Assembly: GCF_004166885.1 (NCBI RefSeq)
Contig: NZ_RCYU01000001.1
Span: 62,001 to 126,000 of the forward strand
Length of the DNA stretch: 64,000 bases
Source: Streptococcus sp. bf_0095
GTDB taxonomy: Bacteria; Bacillota; Bacilli; Lactobacillales; Streptococcaceae
Direction: 5' to 3'
Part shown: positions 1-8,183 of the stretch, in pieces
Position numbering within the stretch: the stretch's first letter is position 1
Layout of the letters: every line of letters begins with the position of its first letter
The notes under the pieces: model-generated
The model's database searches: none
The model's input: only the letters and a program-made list of their open reading frames with translations
What the model was told of the DNA's origin: nothing
Made by a program: the position numbers and the translations under genes

Positions 1-2
1 TA

Positions 3-824
3 CGGGATAAGAAACACCCTAACAAGCAGATCTATTTAATGTTTAACCCGGTGTCTAAGGTTAATTGGGTTTATAATGCCTTTTTTGTGAAGAAGCCCAA
101 AAACACGGTTATCTATCAAACGACATATAAAGATAATAGATTTTTGGATGAAGTCACAAAGGAAAATATAGAAGAACTTGCTGACCGGAACGAGGCTTAT
201 TATAAAATTTATGCCTTGGGTGAGTTTGCGACCTTGGACAAGCTTGTATTTCCTAAGTACAAAAAACAGTTACTAAACAAGGATGAACTAAGTCACATTC
301 CATCAGATTTTGGTCTTGACTATGGTTTCATAAACGACCCGTCAGCCTTTATGCACATTAAAATTGATGATGAAAATAGACGCTTGTATATCTTGGAAGA
401 ATATGTAAGGAAGGGCCTGACTAATGACAAGATAGCGGAAGCAATTAAAGCCCTTGGATATGCTAAAGAGATTATTAGGGCCGATAGTGCTGAAAAGAAA
501 TCTAATCAGGAATTAAGGAACCTAGACATTCCACGGGTGATTGATGTTATAAAAGGCCCTGGGTCAGTCATGCAAGGGATCCAGTATATTTTACAATATG
601 AAATCATAGTTGATGAAAGATGTGTAAAAACCATTGAGGAATTAGAGAATTACACTTGGAAGAAAGACAAGACTACTAATGAATATATAAATGAGCCGGT
701 GGATAGCTATAACCACTGTTTAGACGCTGTACGCTATGCGGTTCAAGATCGAATTTTCCAAAAGAAAAAGGAATTGGATGTTAATAAGACGATTTCCAAA
801 GTAAATCGCTTGTTTAGAAGGTAG
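3..824 (+). CDS. terL: Phage terminase large subunit, 3' part (PBSX/T4-like)
   Basis: DNA-packaging motor subunit; this C-terminal part holds the RNase H-like nuclease that cuts the phage concatemer at the prohead. The frame is open to the window edge, so the ATPase half and true start lie upstream; the first in-frame Met (position 39) sits inside the conserved IYLMFNP stretch. Likely metal-binding acidic sites are visible: LDYGFINDPSAF, RADSAEKKSNQELR and DSYNHCLDAVRYAV, in the spacing seen in PBSX-family terminases. The portal gene follows 7 bp later. Family assignment is confident; whether packaging is cos or pac is not readable. Confidence 0.93.
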   Translation, partial: RDKKHPNKQIYLMFNPVSKVNWVYNAFFVKKPKNTVIYQTTYKDNRFLDEVTKENIEELADRNEAYYKIYALGEFATLDKLVFPKYKKQLLNKDELSHIPSDFGLDYGFINDPSAFMHIKIDDENRRLYILEEYVRKGLTNDKIAEAIKALGYAKEIIRADSAEKKSNQELRNLDIPRVIDVIKGPGSVMQGIQYILQYEIIVDERCVKTIEELENYTWKKDKTTNEYINEPVDSYNHCLDAVRYAVQDRIFQKKKELDVNKTISKVNRLFRR

Positions 825-831
825 GTAAAAG

Positions 832-2319
832 ATGGATCATGTGAATGAATTTGAACACGGTTTGGATATTGAGGTTTCAAGCCGTAACGATAGTTTGCAA
901 TTTAGTAGGCTAGCTAATGAACAATTTAGATATTCTTCTGCTGAAGAATTGCTAAACACAACAGAAGGAAAAAAAGCCTTCCGGGAAATGCTGACAGCGT
1001 TTTTTGAATATCAAAAGCAACGCTTACGGGTGCTAGATTCTTACGCTAAAGGTAACAATTACAGCATTTTAACCGGTAAACGCCGGATGGATAAAGAGAA
1101 AGCAGATTACCGAGTAAGACACCGCTGGGGTGGTTATATTTCCGGCTTTGCTACGTCTTATGTAATCGGGAACCCCGTAACAGTTGGAATCATGGAAGGC
1201 GGAAACAAAGACCAGTTACAATCAATCAAAGAAATTGAATGGAACAACGACGTAAACGCCTTAAATAGTGATTTAGCCTTTGACGCTTCCGTTTTTGGCC
1301 GTGCTTATGAGTATCATTTCCGGGATCGTGATAATATGGACCGGGTTGTTTTGATTAGTCCGCTTGAAATGTTTGTGGTCCGAGATTTGACCGTGGAACA
1401 GAATATTATATGCGCGGTCCATCTTCCAATTTATAATGACCGGGTTAATATGACGGTTTATACTAAAGATCAAGTGATTAAGTACAAGCCTTTTACTTAT
1501 TATAGCCCGCGCCTTGTTTTGGATGAAGCAACCAAGCACAATTATAACGATATTCCAGTTGTTGAATGGTGGAACAATCGTTATAGAATGGGCGATTATG
1601 AAAGTGAAATCTCTCTAATTGACGCTTACGACGCTAGCGAATCAGACACCGCTAACTATATGAGTGATCTCAATGATGCTATGTTGTTAATTAAGGGTGA
1701 TCTGGAAGCTATCGGGGCAACGGCTGACAACGTGGCCAAAATGAAGGACGCGAACACGCTATTACTTCAAACGGGAATCAGTGCAACAGGTCAACAAACG
1801 ACAGCGGACACCGGATATATTTATAAGCAATACGACGTACAAGGTACGGAAGCTTATAAGAACCGTTTGGCGAATGATATTCACCGCTTCAGTCGTATTC
1901 CTAACCTTGATGATGATCGCTTTAATTCTACACAGTCAGGAATTGCCTTACTTTATAAGATGATTGGACTGGAACAAGTCCGAAAAGACAAGGAAACATA
2001 CTTTACTAAGGCTTTGCGTCGTCGGTATGAGTTGATCAGTAACATTCACAAGGCCGTAAATGGTCCTAAAATCGAAGCTGACAAGCTGACCTTCACTTTC
2101 CACCCGAACTTACCACAAGATGTTTGGACGGAAATAAAAGCTTACATTGAAGCGGGCGGGGAAGTATCACAAGAAACCCTACTTAATAACGCAAGCTTTA
2201 CCGACTATGAAACGGAAATAGACCGTATCAAGAAAGAGGAAGGCGCTAGCGATTTTGAAAGAGCGAAAAGCGTAGGTATCACGGATGAACTTGAAAATAG
2301 CGGACAACCGGAAGTATAA
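832..2319 (+). CDS. Phage portal protein (SPP1 gp6 family)
   Basis: Forms the dodecameric ring at one head vertex through which DNA enters and to which terminase and tail attach. At 495 aa it has the usual length for SPP1-type portals. Family-like stretches include VRHRWGGYISGFATSYVIGN near residue 90 and RFSRIPNLDDDRF near residue 350, before the C-terminal helical region. It sits between terminase and the Mu F-like head protein, the standard order. Its 3' end overlaps the next gene by 35 bp, suggesting translational coupling. Confidence 0.93.
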   Translation: MDHVNEFEHGLDIEVSSRNDSLQFSRLANEQFRYSSAEELLNTTEGKKAFREMLTAFFEYQKQRLRVLDSYAKGNNYSILTGKRRMDKEKADYRVRHRWGGYISGFATSYVIGNPVTVGIMEGGNKDQLQSIKEIEWNNDVNALNSDLAFDASVFGRAYEYHFRDRDNMDRVVLISPLEMFVVRDLTVEQNIICAVHLPIYNDRVNMTVYTKDQVIKYKPFTYYSPRLVLDEATKHNYNDIPVVEWWNNRYRMGDYESEISLIDAYDASESDTANYMSDLNDAMLLIKGDLEAIGATADNVAKMKDANTLLLQTGISATGQQTTADTGYIYKQYDVQGTEAYKNRLANDIHRFSRIPNLDDDRFNSTQSGIALLYKMIGLEQVRKDKETYFTKALRRRYELISNIHKAVNGPKIEADKLTFTFHPNLPQDVWTEIKAYIEAGGEVSQETLLNNASFTDYETEIDRIKKEEGASDFERAKSVGITDELENSGQPEV

Positions 2320-3250
2320 CGCGGAACGTAAGGCCCAAAGCGCCCTAATGAAGCGAGATTTAGACCGTGAAAGGGCCTTAATTGAAATTTACCAGGAATC
2401 TTATGACCGTTTACAAGGGAAGATAGACCGGTTTTATATCAATTATGCGGGCCGTGAGGGCTTGACCAAACAGGAAGCCATGAAACGAGCTGACCAAATG
2501 GACGTTACCAAGTTCAATCGTAAGGCTTATAAAGCAGTCAAAGAAAAAGACTTTTCACCGGCTACTAATGAATGGCTAAGAACTTACAATTTGAAGATGA
2601 AAGTAAGCCGGCTGGAACTCTTAAAGGCTGAATTGGATCTGGAAATTCAAAACCTGACAGCGGAAACCTATGAAATGTTTGATAATGCCCGTAGAAGCGA
2701 AATAATACGCGAATTTGAGCGACAAGCGGGGATTTTGGGTAATTCATCCAAAGGGGTCAAAAAGCGTTTAGAGGCGATTTTAGACGCTGATTTCTACGGT
2801 GAATCTTTTTCAAGCCGTGTCTGGGGTAAGACAGGCTTACAGCAAGCCCTACAAAAAGATGTGTTTGCTTCCCTTAATCGTATTTACACGGATATGATGG
2901 GTTACAAGGAAGAACGGAAAAGACTTGCTAAGAAATATGGTACTAGTCAGGCAAATGCTGAAAGGTTGATTAAAACAGAAATAGCCCGGATCAATGCGGA
3001 CACTCAAAAAGAAATGTTAGTGGCTAATGAGTTCACACATTTTATTTTTGTAGCAGAACCAGGAGCGTGCGAGATATGCGCGCCTTTGGACGGCAAGGCC
3101 TTTCCGGTTGATGAATTGGAAAAAGGCGTGAATATGTACCCTATGCACCCAAATTGCAGGTGTTCGGGTTATGGACACATTGAACTGAAATATAAAAAGG
3201 GTGGTAGCACCTTAAACGATTTTAAACTAAATGATGAGGACGAAAGATGA
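2285..3250 (+). CDS. Minor head protein (SPP1 gp7 / Mu gpF family)
   Basis: Minor capsid protein bound to the portal, thought in SPP1 to help DNA ejection and head morphogenesis. The 321-aa protein is helical and charged in its first 230 residues and ends with the family signature: CEICAPLDGKAFPVDELEKG followed by HPNCRC, a cluster of Cys and His residues near residues 262-295. The start overlaps the portal 3' end by 35 bp; no other start near it fits better. The next ORF begins in its stop codon (ATGA). Confidence 0.88.
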   Translation: MNLKIADNRKYNAERKAQSALMKRDLDRERALIEIYQESYDRLQGKIDRFYINYAGREGLTKQEAMKRADQMDVTKFNRKAYKAVKEKDFSPATNEWLRTYNLKMKVSRLELLKAELDLEIQNLTAETYEMFDNARRSEIIREFERQAGILGNSSKGVKKRLEAILDADFYGESFSSRVWGKTGLQQALQKDVFASLNRIYTDMMGYKEERKRLAKKYGTSQANAERLIKTEIARINADTQKEMLVANEFTHFIFVAEPGACEICAPLDGKAFPVDELEKGVNMYPMHPNCRCSGYGHIELKYKKGGSTLNDFKLNDEDER

Positions 3251-3507
3251 AATACAGAAAGAAGCCCGTAGTGATTGAGGCTGTTCAGTTTGTAGACACT
3301 GAAGAATCAATTTTAAAATTGTCAGAATTAGGATTAGATCCAGTCCGAATTGATTATGCTGATTTAGATAATCCAATTTTAAAAATAGAAACACTTGAAG
3401 GGGTGATAATTGCGACTGAAGGTGATTACATTATCAAGGGTGTACAAGGCGAATTTTATCCATGTAAGCCTGATATTTTTGCAGAAACTTACGAAAAAGT
3501 TGAATAA
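3247..3507 (+). CDS. Small phage protein of unknown function, 86 aa
   Basis: Begins with MKYRKKPVVIEAVQF and ends with GDYIIKGVQGEFYPCKPDIF, a pattern I recognise from many small phage proteins of Firmicutes that lack an assigned function. No membrane segment or catalytic motif is seen. Its ATG overlaps the stop of the minor head gene by 4 bp, and a terminator-like hairpin lies just behind it. It may be a late accessory gene rather than a virion part; function unknown. Confidence 0.75.
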   Translation: MKYRKKPVVIEAVQFVDTEESILKLSELGLDPVRIDYADLDNPILKIETLEGVIIATEGDYIIKGVQGEFYPCKPDIFAETYEKVE

Positions 3508-3515
3508 ATCACTAT

Positions 3516-3545
3516 AAACCGTACGGGATTCCATACGGTTTTTTG
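3516..3545 (+). terminator. Intrinsic terminator-like hairpin inside head genes
   Basis: AAACCGTA (3516-3523) pairs with TACGGTTT (3534-3541), with two further inner G-C pairs, followed by a short T run. It separates the first head genes from scaffold and capsid, so it may partially terminate or define an RNA 3' end. Confidence 0.6.
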
Positions 3546-3626
3546 CTTGTCCAAACCGTGCTGAAGACGTTAAAAGTTGCATGAGTTCGGGGAGGTTGCC
3601 CGTCAAGCGTAGAAAGGAGCCTACTA

Positions 3627-4187
3627 ATGGCAGAAGAACAAACACCACAGGCGATTGAACCACAATCACCGGAAACAGTTGAGGAACAAGCTAGCAATCC
3701 GACGCAAGAACCGGAAAAGATGGTATCAGTGGCCGAAATGCAACGCCGTTTGAAATCCTTGGAAGAAAAACATTCCAAAGATACAGCGGACGCAATTTCT
3801 AAAGCCTTGGAAAAATACAAGGCAGAAAGCGAACTTACTGGGAAAGAATTAGAAGAGTACCGACGTAAGGAAGCTGAAGCAGAAAAACAAGCTTTACTAG
3901 ATAAGATCGCTGGGCTTGAAAAAGAACAAACCAAGCGAGAATTGACAGATGAAGCCATTAAAACACTTTCTAGCCGGAAACTTCCGGTCAATGATAAAGT
4001 AATTTCTTTTGTTGTTAAAGATACCGCTGAAGGTACTTTGCAAGCTATTTCAGACCTTGAAAGTATTATTAGTGAAATCAAGGCTGAATACTCACAATCG
4101 GAACCCCCAAAAGTCTCATCAGATTTTAGCGGGTCCGAAAAATCAAATAAAGGGGATATCTTCCGAAATTCCCGGATCATTAAATAA
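3627..4187 (+). CDS. Capsid scaffolding protein (DUF4355-like)
   Basis: Predicted scaffold that guides shell assembly and is lost before maturation. It is 186 aa and acidic, with a disordered N-terminus rich in Glu, Pro and Gln (residues 1-30), then a long coiled coil of Lys/Glu heptads (about 35-115) and a basic C-terminus (GDIFRNSRIIK) suited to binding capsid protein. It lies directly upstream of the major capsid gene, as in most tailed phages. SD-like AAAGGAG precedes the ATG. Family call rests on composition, size and position. Confidence 0.82.
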   Translation: MAEEQTPQAIEPQSPETVEEQASNPTQEPEKMVSVAEMQRRLKSLEEKHSKDTADAISKALEKYKAESELTGKELEEYRRKEAEAEKQALLDKIAGLEKEQTKRELTDEAIKTLSSRKLPVNDKVISFVVKDTAEGTLQAISDLESIISEIKAEYSQSEPPKVSSDFSGSEKSNKGDIFRNSRIIK

Positions 4188-4212
4188 TTACCTTAAAGGA
4201 GAAATTTAAAAT

Positions 4213-5109
4213 ATGACAGTACAAACTTTTAACCCTGAAAAAGTATTGGTTTCAGAAAAGAAAGACGGAACTTTTACTAAAAAAATGACAGATATCATTA
4301 TGAAAGATGTCGCTGAAAATTCGGTAGTAATGCAACTTGGACAGTACCATGAAATGGACGGCTTGCAAGAAAAAACTGTTTACGTCCAAACAGATGGCGT
4401 ATCTGCTTACTGGGTGAATGAAACAGAAAAAATCAAGACCGACAAACCTGAAGTGGTTCCAGTTTCTCTTAAAGCTCACAAATTGGGTATTATCCTAGTT
4501 GCTTCCCGTGAGGCATTGAACTATACATGGGAAAAATTCTTTGAAGATATGAAACCGCAGATCGTGGAAGCCTTCTATACTAAGATTGATGAAGCTGGAC
4601 TTTTAGGACATGAAACACCATTCGCTAATTCAGTAGCTAAGTCTGCTAAAGATTCTAGTCAGGTTGTTGTTGGTCCTATCAACTATGAAAACCTTCTTAA
4701 ATTGGAAGATAAGCTTTATGAAGCGGACATTAACCCTAACGCCTTTGTTTCTAAAATTCAAAACCGTTCTGCATTGCGTGAATCACGCGACGGCGACAAG
4801 AAAACAATTTACGACAAGGCGAACAATACCATTGACGGTATCACTACCGTGGATCTTAAATCTAAACAATTCAAGAAAGGCGACCTTTTGGCCGGTGACT
4901 TTAACAGCTTGATCTATGGCGTGCCTTACAATATCAATTTCAAGATTTCCGAAGAAGGCCAAATTTCAACCATGAAGAACCAAGACGGAACACCTATCAA
5001 CTTGTTTGAACAAGAAATGGTAGCGGTCCGCGTTACTATGGATATCGCTGTAATGGTTACTAAGGCAAACGCGTTTGCTAAGTTGACCGCTTCTGCTGAA
5101 AACGTCTAA
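4213..5109 (+). CDS. Phage major capsid protein (HK97 fold)
   Basis: Main shell protein, 298 aa. Recognisable features are an N-terminal helical arm, GLQEKTVYVQTDGVSAYWVNE (E-loop region, shown here only in outline around residues 50-72), KLGIILVASREAL near residue 95 and the terminal VRVTMDIAVMVTKANAFAKL strand. A strong SD (AAAGGAG) sits before the ATG at 4213. The short length suggests a capsid without a fused protease or scaffold domain, which agrees with the separate scaffold gene upstream. Confidence 0.92.
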   Translation: MTVQTFNPEKVLVSEKKDGTFTKKMTDIIMKDVAENSVVMQLGQYHEMDGLQEKTVYVQTDGVSAYWVNETEKIKTDKPEVVPVSLKAHKLGIILVASREALNYTWEKFFEDMKPQIVEAFYTKIDEAGLLGHETPFANSVAKSAKDSSQVVVGPINYENLLKLEDKLYEADINPNAFVSKIQNRSALRESRDGDKKTIYDKANNTIDGITTVDLKSKQFKKGDLLAGDFNSLIYGVPYNINFKISEEGQISTMKNQDGTPINLFEQEMVAVRVTMDIAVMVTKANAFAKLTASAENV

Positions 5110-5131
5110 ACAGATTAGAAAGGGGTAGTCA

Positions 5132-5464
5132 ATGGCTTATATTGTAACTAAGAATATTATTGACACCAAAGATAACAATCGCTTTTACGAAACAGGGGAC
5201 ACTTTCCCCCGTGAAGGTTTTGAAGTTTCCAAGGATCGAATTGCTGAATTAATCGGTAAGGGTGTATTGAGTGTTAAAGGTGAAGAAACACCAGAAACAC
5301 CATCACAAACACCAAATGAGGAAGCTGGGGAAACAGAAAAACCAGTTGAAAAATTGAAAGTGGCAGAATTGAAGGAGTTACTTGATGGCGCTGGCGTAGA
5401 GTATGAAGCAGACGCCAAAAAAGCGGATCTAGTAGCTTTGGCCCAAACTATCGAAGGGGAATAA
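5132..5464 (+). CDS. Small head-region protein with C-terminal HeH/LEM-like motif
   Basis: 110 aa. The N-terminal half is a compact domain with KDNNRFYETGDTFPREGFEV, followed by a Pro/Thr/Glu-rich linker (about residues 52-70) and a C-terminal helix-extended-loop-helix motif, LKVAELKELLDGAGVEYEAD, of the type found in Rho-N/SAP/LEM-like domains of phage head-associated proteins. It lies between the capsid and the connector genes. A role as a head accessory or decoration protein is an inference from place and domain; function is not established. Confidence 0.7.
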   Translation: MAYIVTKNIIDTKDNNRFYETGDTFPREGFEVSKDRIAELIGKGVLSVKGEETPETPSQTPNEEAGETEKPVEKLKVAELKELLDGAGVEYEADAKKADLVALAQTIEGE

Positions 5465-5468
5465 ACAG

Positions 5469-5816
5469 ATGGAAGAAACCCAACTATCGAAAATTAAACG
5501 TCGGTTGGGTATTGACCCTTCCGACAATTACGAAAATGATCTATTGAGTGATTTAGTGGAAGACGCTGAAAGCTATTTTAAGGGCCTAACAGGCACGGCA
5601 GAAATCGCTAGTAAGTATAATTTCATGATTGAAAATGTGGTGTATAAGCTATACGGCCGGAAAGGTTCGGAAGGCGTAACGTCTGAAACGGTTGACGGTT
5701 ATTCTGTTACTTATCAGGAGTGGGATAACCTATTTAAACCGTATATGGCTATTCTTAATAAAGATTTTGGCCTAGACGGATCACAGCGGGAACGCGGAAA
5801 GGTGTTTTTCCTATGA
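5469..5816 (+). CDS. Head-tail connector protein (HK97 gp6 / SPP1 gp15-like)
   Basis: Predicted adaptor that attaches under the portal ring. At 115 aa it shows the helical pattern of the phage connector family, with LLSDLVEDAESYFKGLTG near the N-terminus and NVVYKLYGRKGSEGV in the middle. It follows capsid genes and precedes stopper, tail-completion and tail-terminator candidates in the canonical order. Its stop codon overlaps the next ATG. Confidence 0.8.
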   Translation: MEETQLSKIKRRLGIDPSDNYENDLLSDLVEDAESYFKGLTGTAEIASKYNFMIENVVYKLYGRKGSEGVTSETVDGYSVTYQEWDNLFKPYMAILNKDFGLDGSQRERGKVFFL

Positions 5817-6124
5817 AGACACCGCACCGAATTACCTTAATTTGTGGGGGGCGCAAGAAATACGATCCGGAAACAGATAGTTATGAAATGGAAGCAAGAA
5901 AGACTATAACAGTCCCTTGCTTGGTGAATAAAGTCAGCCAATCAAAGGTGTTTGAACTGTACGGGAACCGGACAGATGTAATTATTTCTTGCCGATTCCA
6001 GCAGGAACAAGCACCATTCACACAGGCCGTTTATAAACGTGACACCTATGAGCCTATCGAAGCAATCGACGCGCCAATTAAAGGGGCTGTACGATTGAAG
6101 AAAGTAGGACCTTTTGGGCGTTAA
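5813..6124 (+). CDS. Head-tail adaptor / stopper protein (SPP1 gp16-like)
   Basis: 103 aa, begins with ATGA overlap to the connector gene. It is a small beta-rich protein (PHRITLICGGRKKYDPETDS, later RTDVIISCRFQQEQAPF) of the size and position of phage head-closure proteins, which block DNA leakage until the tail joins. Identification is by synteny and fold-like pattern rather than a sharp motif. Two Cys residues are not in a metal-binding arrangement. Confidence 0.7.
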   Translation: MKTPHRITLICGGRKKYDPETDSYEMEARKTITVPCLVNKVSQSKVFELYGNRTDVIISCRFQQEQAPFTQAVYKRDTYEPIEAIDAPIKGAVRLKKVGPFGR

Positions 6125-6464
6125 AGTTAAATGGCACGGGATCGAAAAGCTGACAATGACAATTTCAAACGCACACCCGAACGCTGTTAAACAATCTTTG
6201 GAAGTCTTAAAAAACAATGGCGAACGTGGCAAAGCAGTAGCAAAGAGAAGAGCGCCGGTAGATACAAGCTTTCTAAAGAATCACATAACAACGAAATATC
6301 CAGGAATGGAAGCACATATACACGCTGAAGCCGGTTATGCCGGTTACCAGGAATACGGTACCCGTTTTCAACCAGGGACGCCGTTCATGCGTCCAATGAT
6401 CCAGGAAGTTCAACCACAATTTCAGGAAGATATGACAAACGTAATGAAGGGGGTTTTTAAATGA
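6114..6464 (+). CDS. Tail-completion protein (HK97 gp10 family), TTG start
   Basis: 116 aa. The middle and C-terminus carry the gp10 pattern: GKAVAKRRAPVDTSFLKNHI, then GYAGYQEYGTRFQPGTPFMR. HK97 gp10-family proteins sit at the head-tail joint. The only reasonable start is TTG at 6114, inside the end of the preceding gene, so translation is probably coupled. The next gene starts 4 bp before its end. Confidence 0.85.
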   Translation: MGVKVKWHGIEKLTMTISNAHPNAVKQSLEVLKNNGERGKAVAKRRAPVDTSFLKNHITTKYPGMEAHIHAEAGYAGYQEYGTRFQPGTPFMRPMIQEVQPQFQEDMTNVMKGVFK

Positions 6465-6847
6465 CGCCAAACCATGAATTATTCAGATTGATTTATCAGA
6501 TGGCGGAATCAAGGGAAAAAACCTTTGACTTTTTGCCCGAAGCCGGGACACAATACCCCTTTATCTATATAGGCGAAAACAACGCCCTAGAAAGCCCAAA
6601 TAACGACCTTTGGGGTGAGGTAGGCCAAACGGTCCACATTTACGCTGAAAGGACACAGCGGGCTATTTTGGACGATATAACAGCCTATTTAGAAACGAAT
6701 ATCAAAAAGATTTCTGGAAAGTGGGAATATCACTTACAGTACACTAGCACGAATAAACAGATCATACCAGATAATACAGATGTCCAGCCATTGCTTCATG
6801 TGGTCCTGGATGTCAAGTTCACTTACACTAAGAAGGAGAAAAAATAA
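6461..6847 (+). CDS. Tail terminator / completion protein (SPP1 gp17 or DUF3168-like)
   Basis: 128 aa, alpha/beta protein with TFDFLPEAGTQYPFIYIGEN near the start and VQPLLHVVLDVKFTYTKKEK at the end. Length, position between gp10-like and major tail genes, and the pattern of a strand-rich core fit the protein that caps the tail tube. Overlaps the upstream gene by 4 bp. The specific family is inferred mainly from gene order. Confidence 0.72.
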   Translation: MTPNHELFRLIYQMAESREKTFDFLPEAGTQYPFIYIGENNALESPNNDLWGEVGQTVHIYAERTQRAILDDITAYLETNIKKISGKWEYHLQYTSTNKQIIPDNTDVQPLLHVVLDVKFTYTKKEKK

Positions 6848-6850
6848 CAA

Positions 6851-7396
6851 ATGGCAGAATTGATCCAAGGAAAAGACTTTATCGCGTTTTTCCGACGTGT
6901 TAAAGATCAAAAGAAACAAGACGCCGGAAAAGTAAGATTCCAAACGGAACTCACTTTGAACGCTGAAAAAGAAGTTGAAACCACGAAAACAAAAGATGGA
7001 GTTGTGAACTCTGTTTCAGATGGTGAAACTTCAGGAGAATTTACCTCCCTAGCTTACCGTGAAGATAAAGATACGGTGAATATGTGGAAAGAAATGCGCA
7101 AATGGTTCCGCAACACTGACAAGATTGAAGTTTGGATTGTGGACCTAGCTAGCAAATTTGAAGAAGGCGGAAAAGAAAAGTATGACGTGGAATACTACCA
7201 AGGATTCTTCAAGAACTTTGAAATTTCCGCGCCGGCTGATGATAAGGTTGAATTGACCTATGAAGTAGCGATTGATGGAAACGGTGTAATTAGTACGGAT
7301 GTACTAACAGAAAGCCAAAAATCCGCTATTAATAAGGCACAGTACGACTACCACACTTTGGCCAAAGAGGGTGAAGGTACCGGGTTACCAGCTTAA
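6851..7396 (+). CDS. Major tail tube protein (TP901-1/phi13 type)
   Basis: 181 aa. It begins with MAELIQGKDFIAFFRRVKDQ and contains GETSGEFTSLAYREDKDTVN and VEYYQGFFKNFEISAPADD, features of the TP901-1 family of tube proteins that stack into the long tail. A good SD (AAGGAG) precedes the start. A strong hairpin follows the gene, so its mRNA can be made in excess over the chaperone genes downstream, as expected for an abundant structural protein. Confidence 0.9.
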   Translation: MAELIQGKDFIAFFRRVKDQKKQDAGKVRFQTELTLNAEKEVETTKTKDGVVNSVSDGETSGEFTSLAYREDKDTVNMWKEMRKWFRNTDKIEVWIVDLASKFEEGGKEKYDVEYYQGFFKNFEISAPADDKVELTYEVAIDGNGVISTDVLTESQKSAINKAQYDYHTLAKEGEGTGLPA

Positions 7397-7401
7397 TTTT
7401 T

Positions 7402-7429
7402 AGGGGCTTATTAAAGCCCCTTATTTTTT
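7402..7429 (+). terminator. Intrinsic terminator after major tail gene
   Basis: GGGGCTT (7403-7409) pairs with AAGCCCC (7414-7420) around a four-base loop, followed by a run of Ts. It probably reduces transcription into the tail chaperone and tape measure genes rather than stopping it, as no promoter is evident after it. Confidence 0.75.
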
Positions 7430-7456
7430 TAATTTTTTTAAAGGAGAAAAACACAC

Positions 7457-7798
7457 ATGATTTTAAATATTGGTGGAAAAGACTATACTTTACGCTTTGG
7501 AATTGGTTTCTTGCGTGAAATGAACAAGCTTCATTCGGTTGAAATGGAAGGAATGAAAACAGGCTATGGCGCTATGACTATGTTTAATGCCGGGCGCGCA
7601 ATGAATGACCCTTTGGCCTTGATTGACTTGATTAAGTCCGCGACTGTTACGGAAGCACAAAAACCATCAAATGACGCTATTGAAGAATTTCTTGAGGATC
7701 TAATTGTTAATGAAAAGTATGATCAGACCATTGAAGAAATCATGCAAGAGTTAAAAGCGTCACCCCTACTCAAAAAGGCCATGAACCTAGCGGAGTAG
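7457..7798 (+). CDS. Tail assembly chaperone, short form (gpG-like)
   Basis: 113 aa, begins MILNIGGKDYTLRFGIGFLR, a pattern shared by tail assembly chaperones of Gram-positive siphophages. These proteins coat the tape measure before tube polymerisation. SD AAAGGAG precedes the ATG. The next reading frame, in the -1 register, is open from 7735 and overlaps this gene's end, so part of the product is probably extended by frameshifting, as in lambda gpG/gpGT. Confidence 0.85.
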   Translation: MILNIGGKDYTLRFGIGFLREMNKLHSVEMEGMKTGYGAMTMFNAGRAMNDPLALIDLIKSATVTEAQKPSNDAIEEFLEDLIVNEKYDQTIEEIMQELKASPLLKKAMNLAE

Positions 7799-8169
7799 GG
7801 CAAGCGCAAGAATCAAGTTCTAATTTTGGTTATGATGAAGCCCTGGCGCTTTTAATTGCCCGGCACGGTATGACTTTCAAGGAAGCTATGCGGACCACAC
7901 TAGAAGAGTTTGAAATCTATAATATGGCTTACGCGATCCAGCAAGAGGACAAGCGGTTAAACTCTGCTATCCAGGCATGGTTTAACCAGTCGGTTAAAGC
8001 ACAAAAAGGACGCGGTAAGTCCGCCCGTCCGGCATTTAAAAACTTTAATGATTTTTATGACCATCAAAAAGAATTTGACAAGATTTTCAATAGAAATCAA
8101 CCTAACCAGTCCGGACCAAACAGAAAAAAGGATATGGCTGAAAGAAATAGGTTGATGAATAAGGCATAG
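7771..8169 (+). CDS. Tail assembly chaperone frameshift extension (gpT-like)
   Basis: This frame lies in -1 register to the preceding gene, is open from 7735 and ends at 8169. Its first ATG (7870) has no ribosome binding site, so independent initiation is unlikely; synthesis as a gpG-gpT fusion by -1 slippage is the simplest reading. Its sequence (EEFEIYNMAYAIQQEDKR, then a basic, Asn-rich tail) resembles the second chaperone of Gram-positive phages. Candidate slip sites inside the 64-bp overlap are C_AAA_AAG (7771-7777) and G_TTA_AAA (7750-7756); neither is a perfect XXXYYYZ. The start given here is the first of these sites, not an initiation codon. Confidence 0.72.
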   Translation, partial: QKGHEPSGVGQAQESSSNFGYDEALALLIARHGMTFKEAMRTTLEEFEIYNMAYAIQQEDKRLNSAIQAWFNQSVKAQKGRGKSARPAFKNFNDFYDHQKEFDKIFNRNQPNQSGPNRKKDMAERNRLMNKA

Positions 8170-8183
8170 AAAGGAGGTAATTA

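Noticed and set aside
3512..4180. 222-aa Ser-rich frame opposite the scaffold gene
   Set aside because: Mirror of the Glu/Lys-rich coiled coil on the other strand; starts and ends in spacer with no SD.
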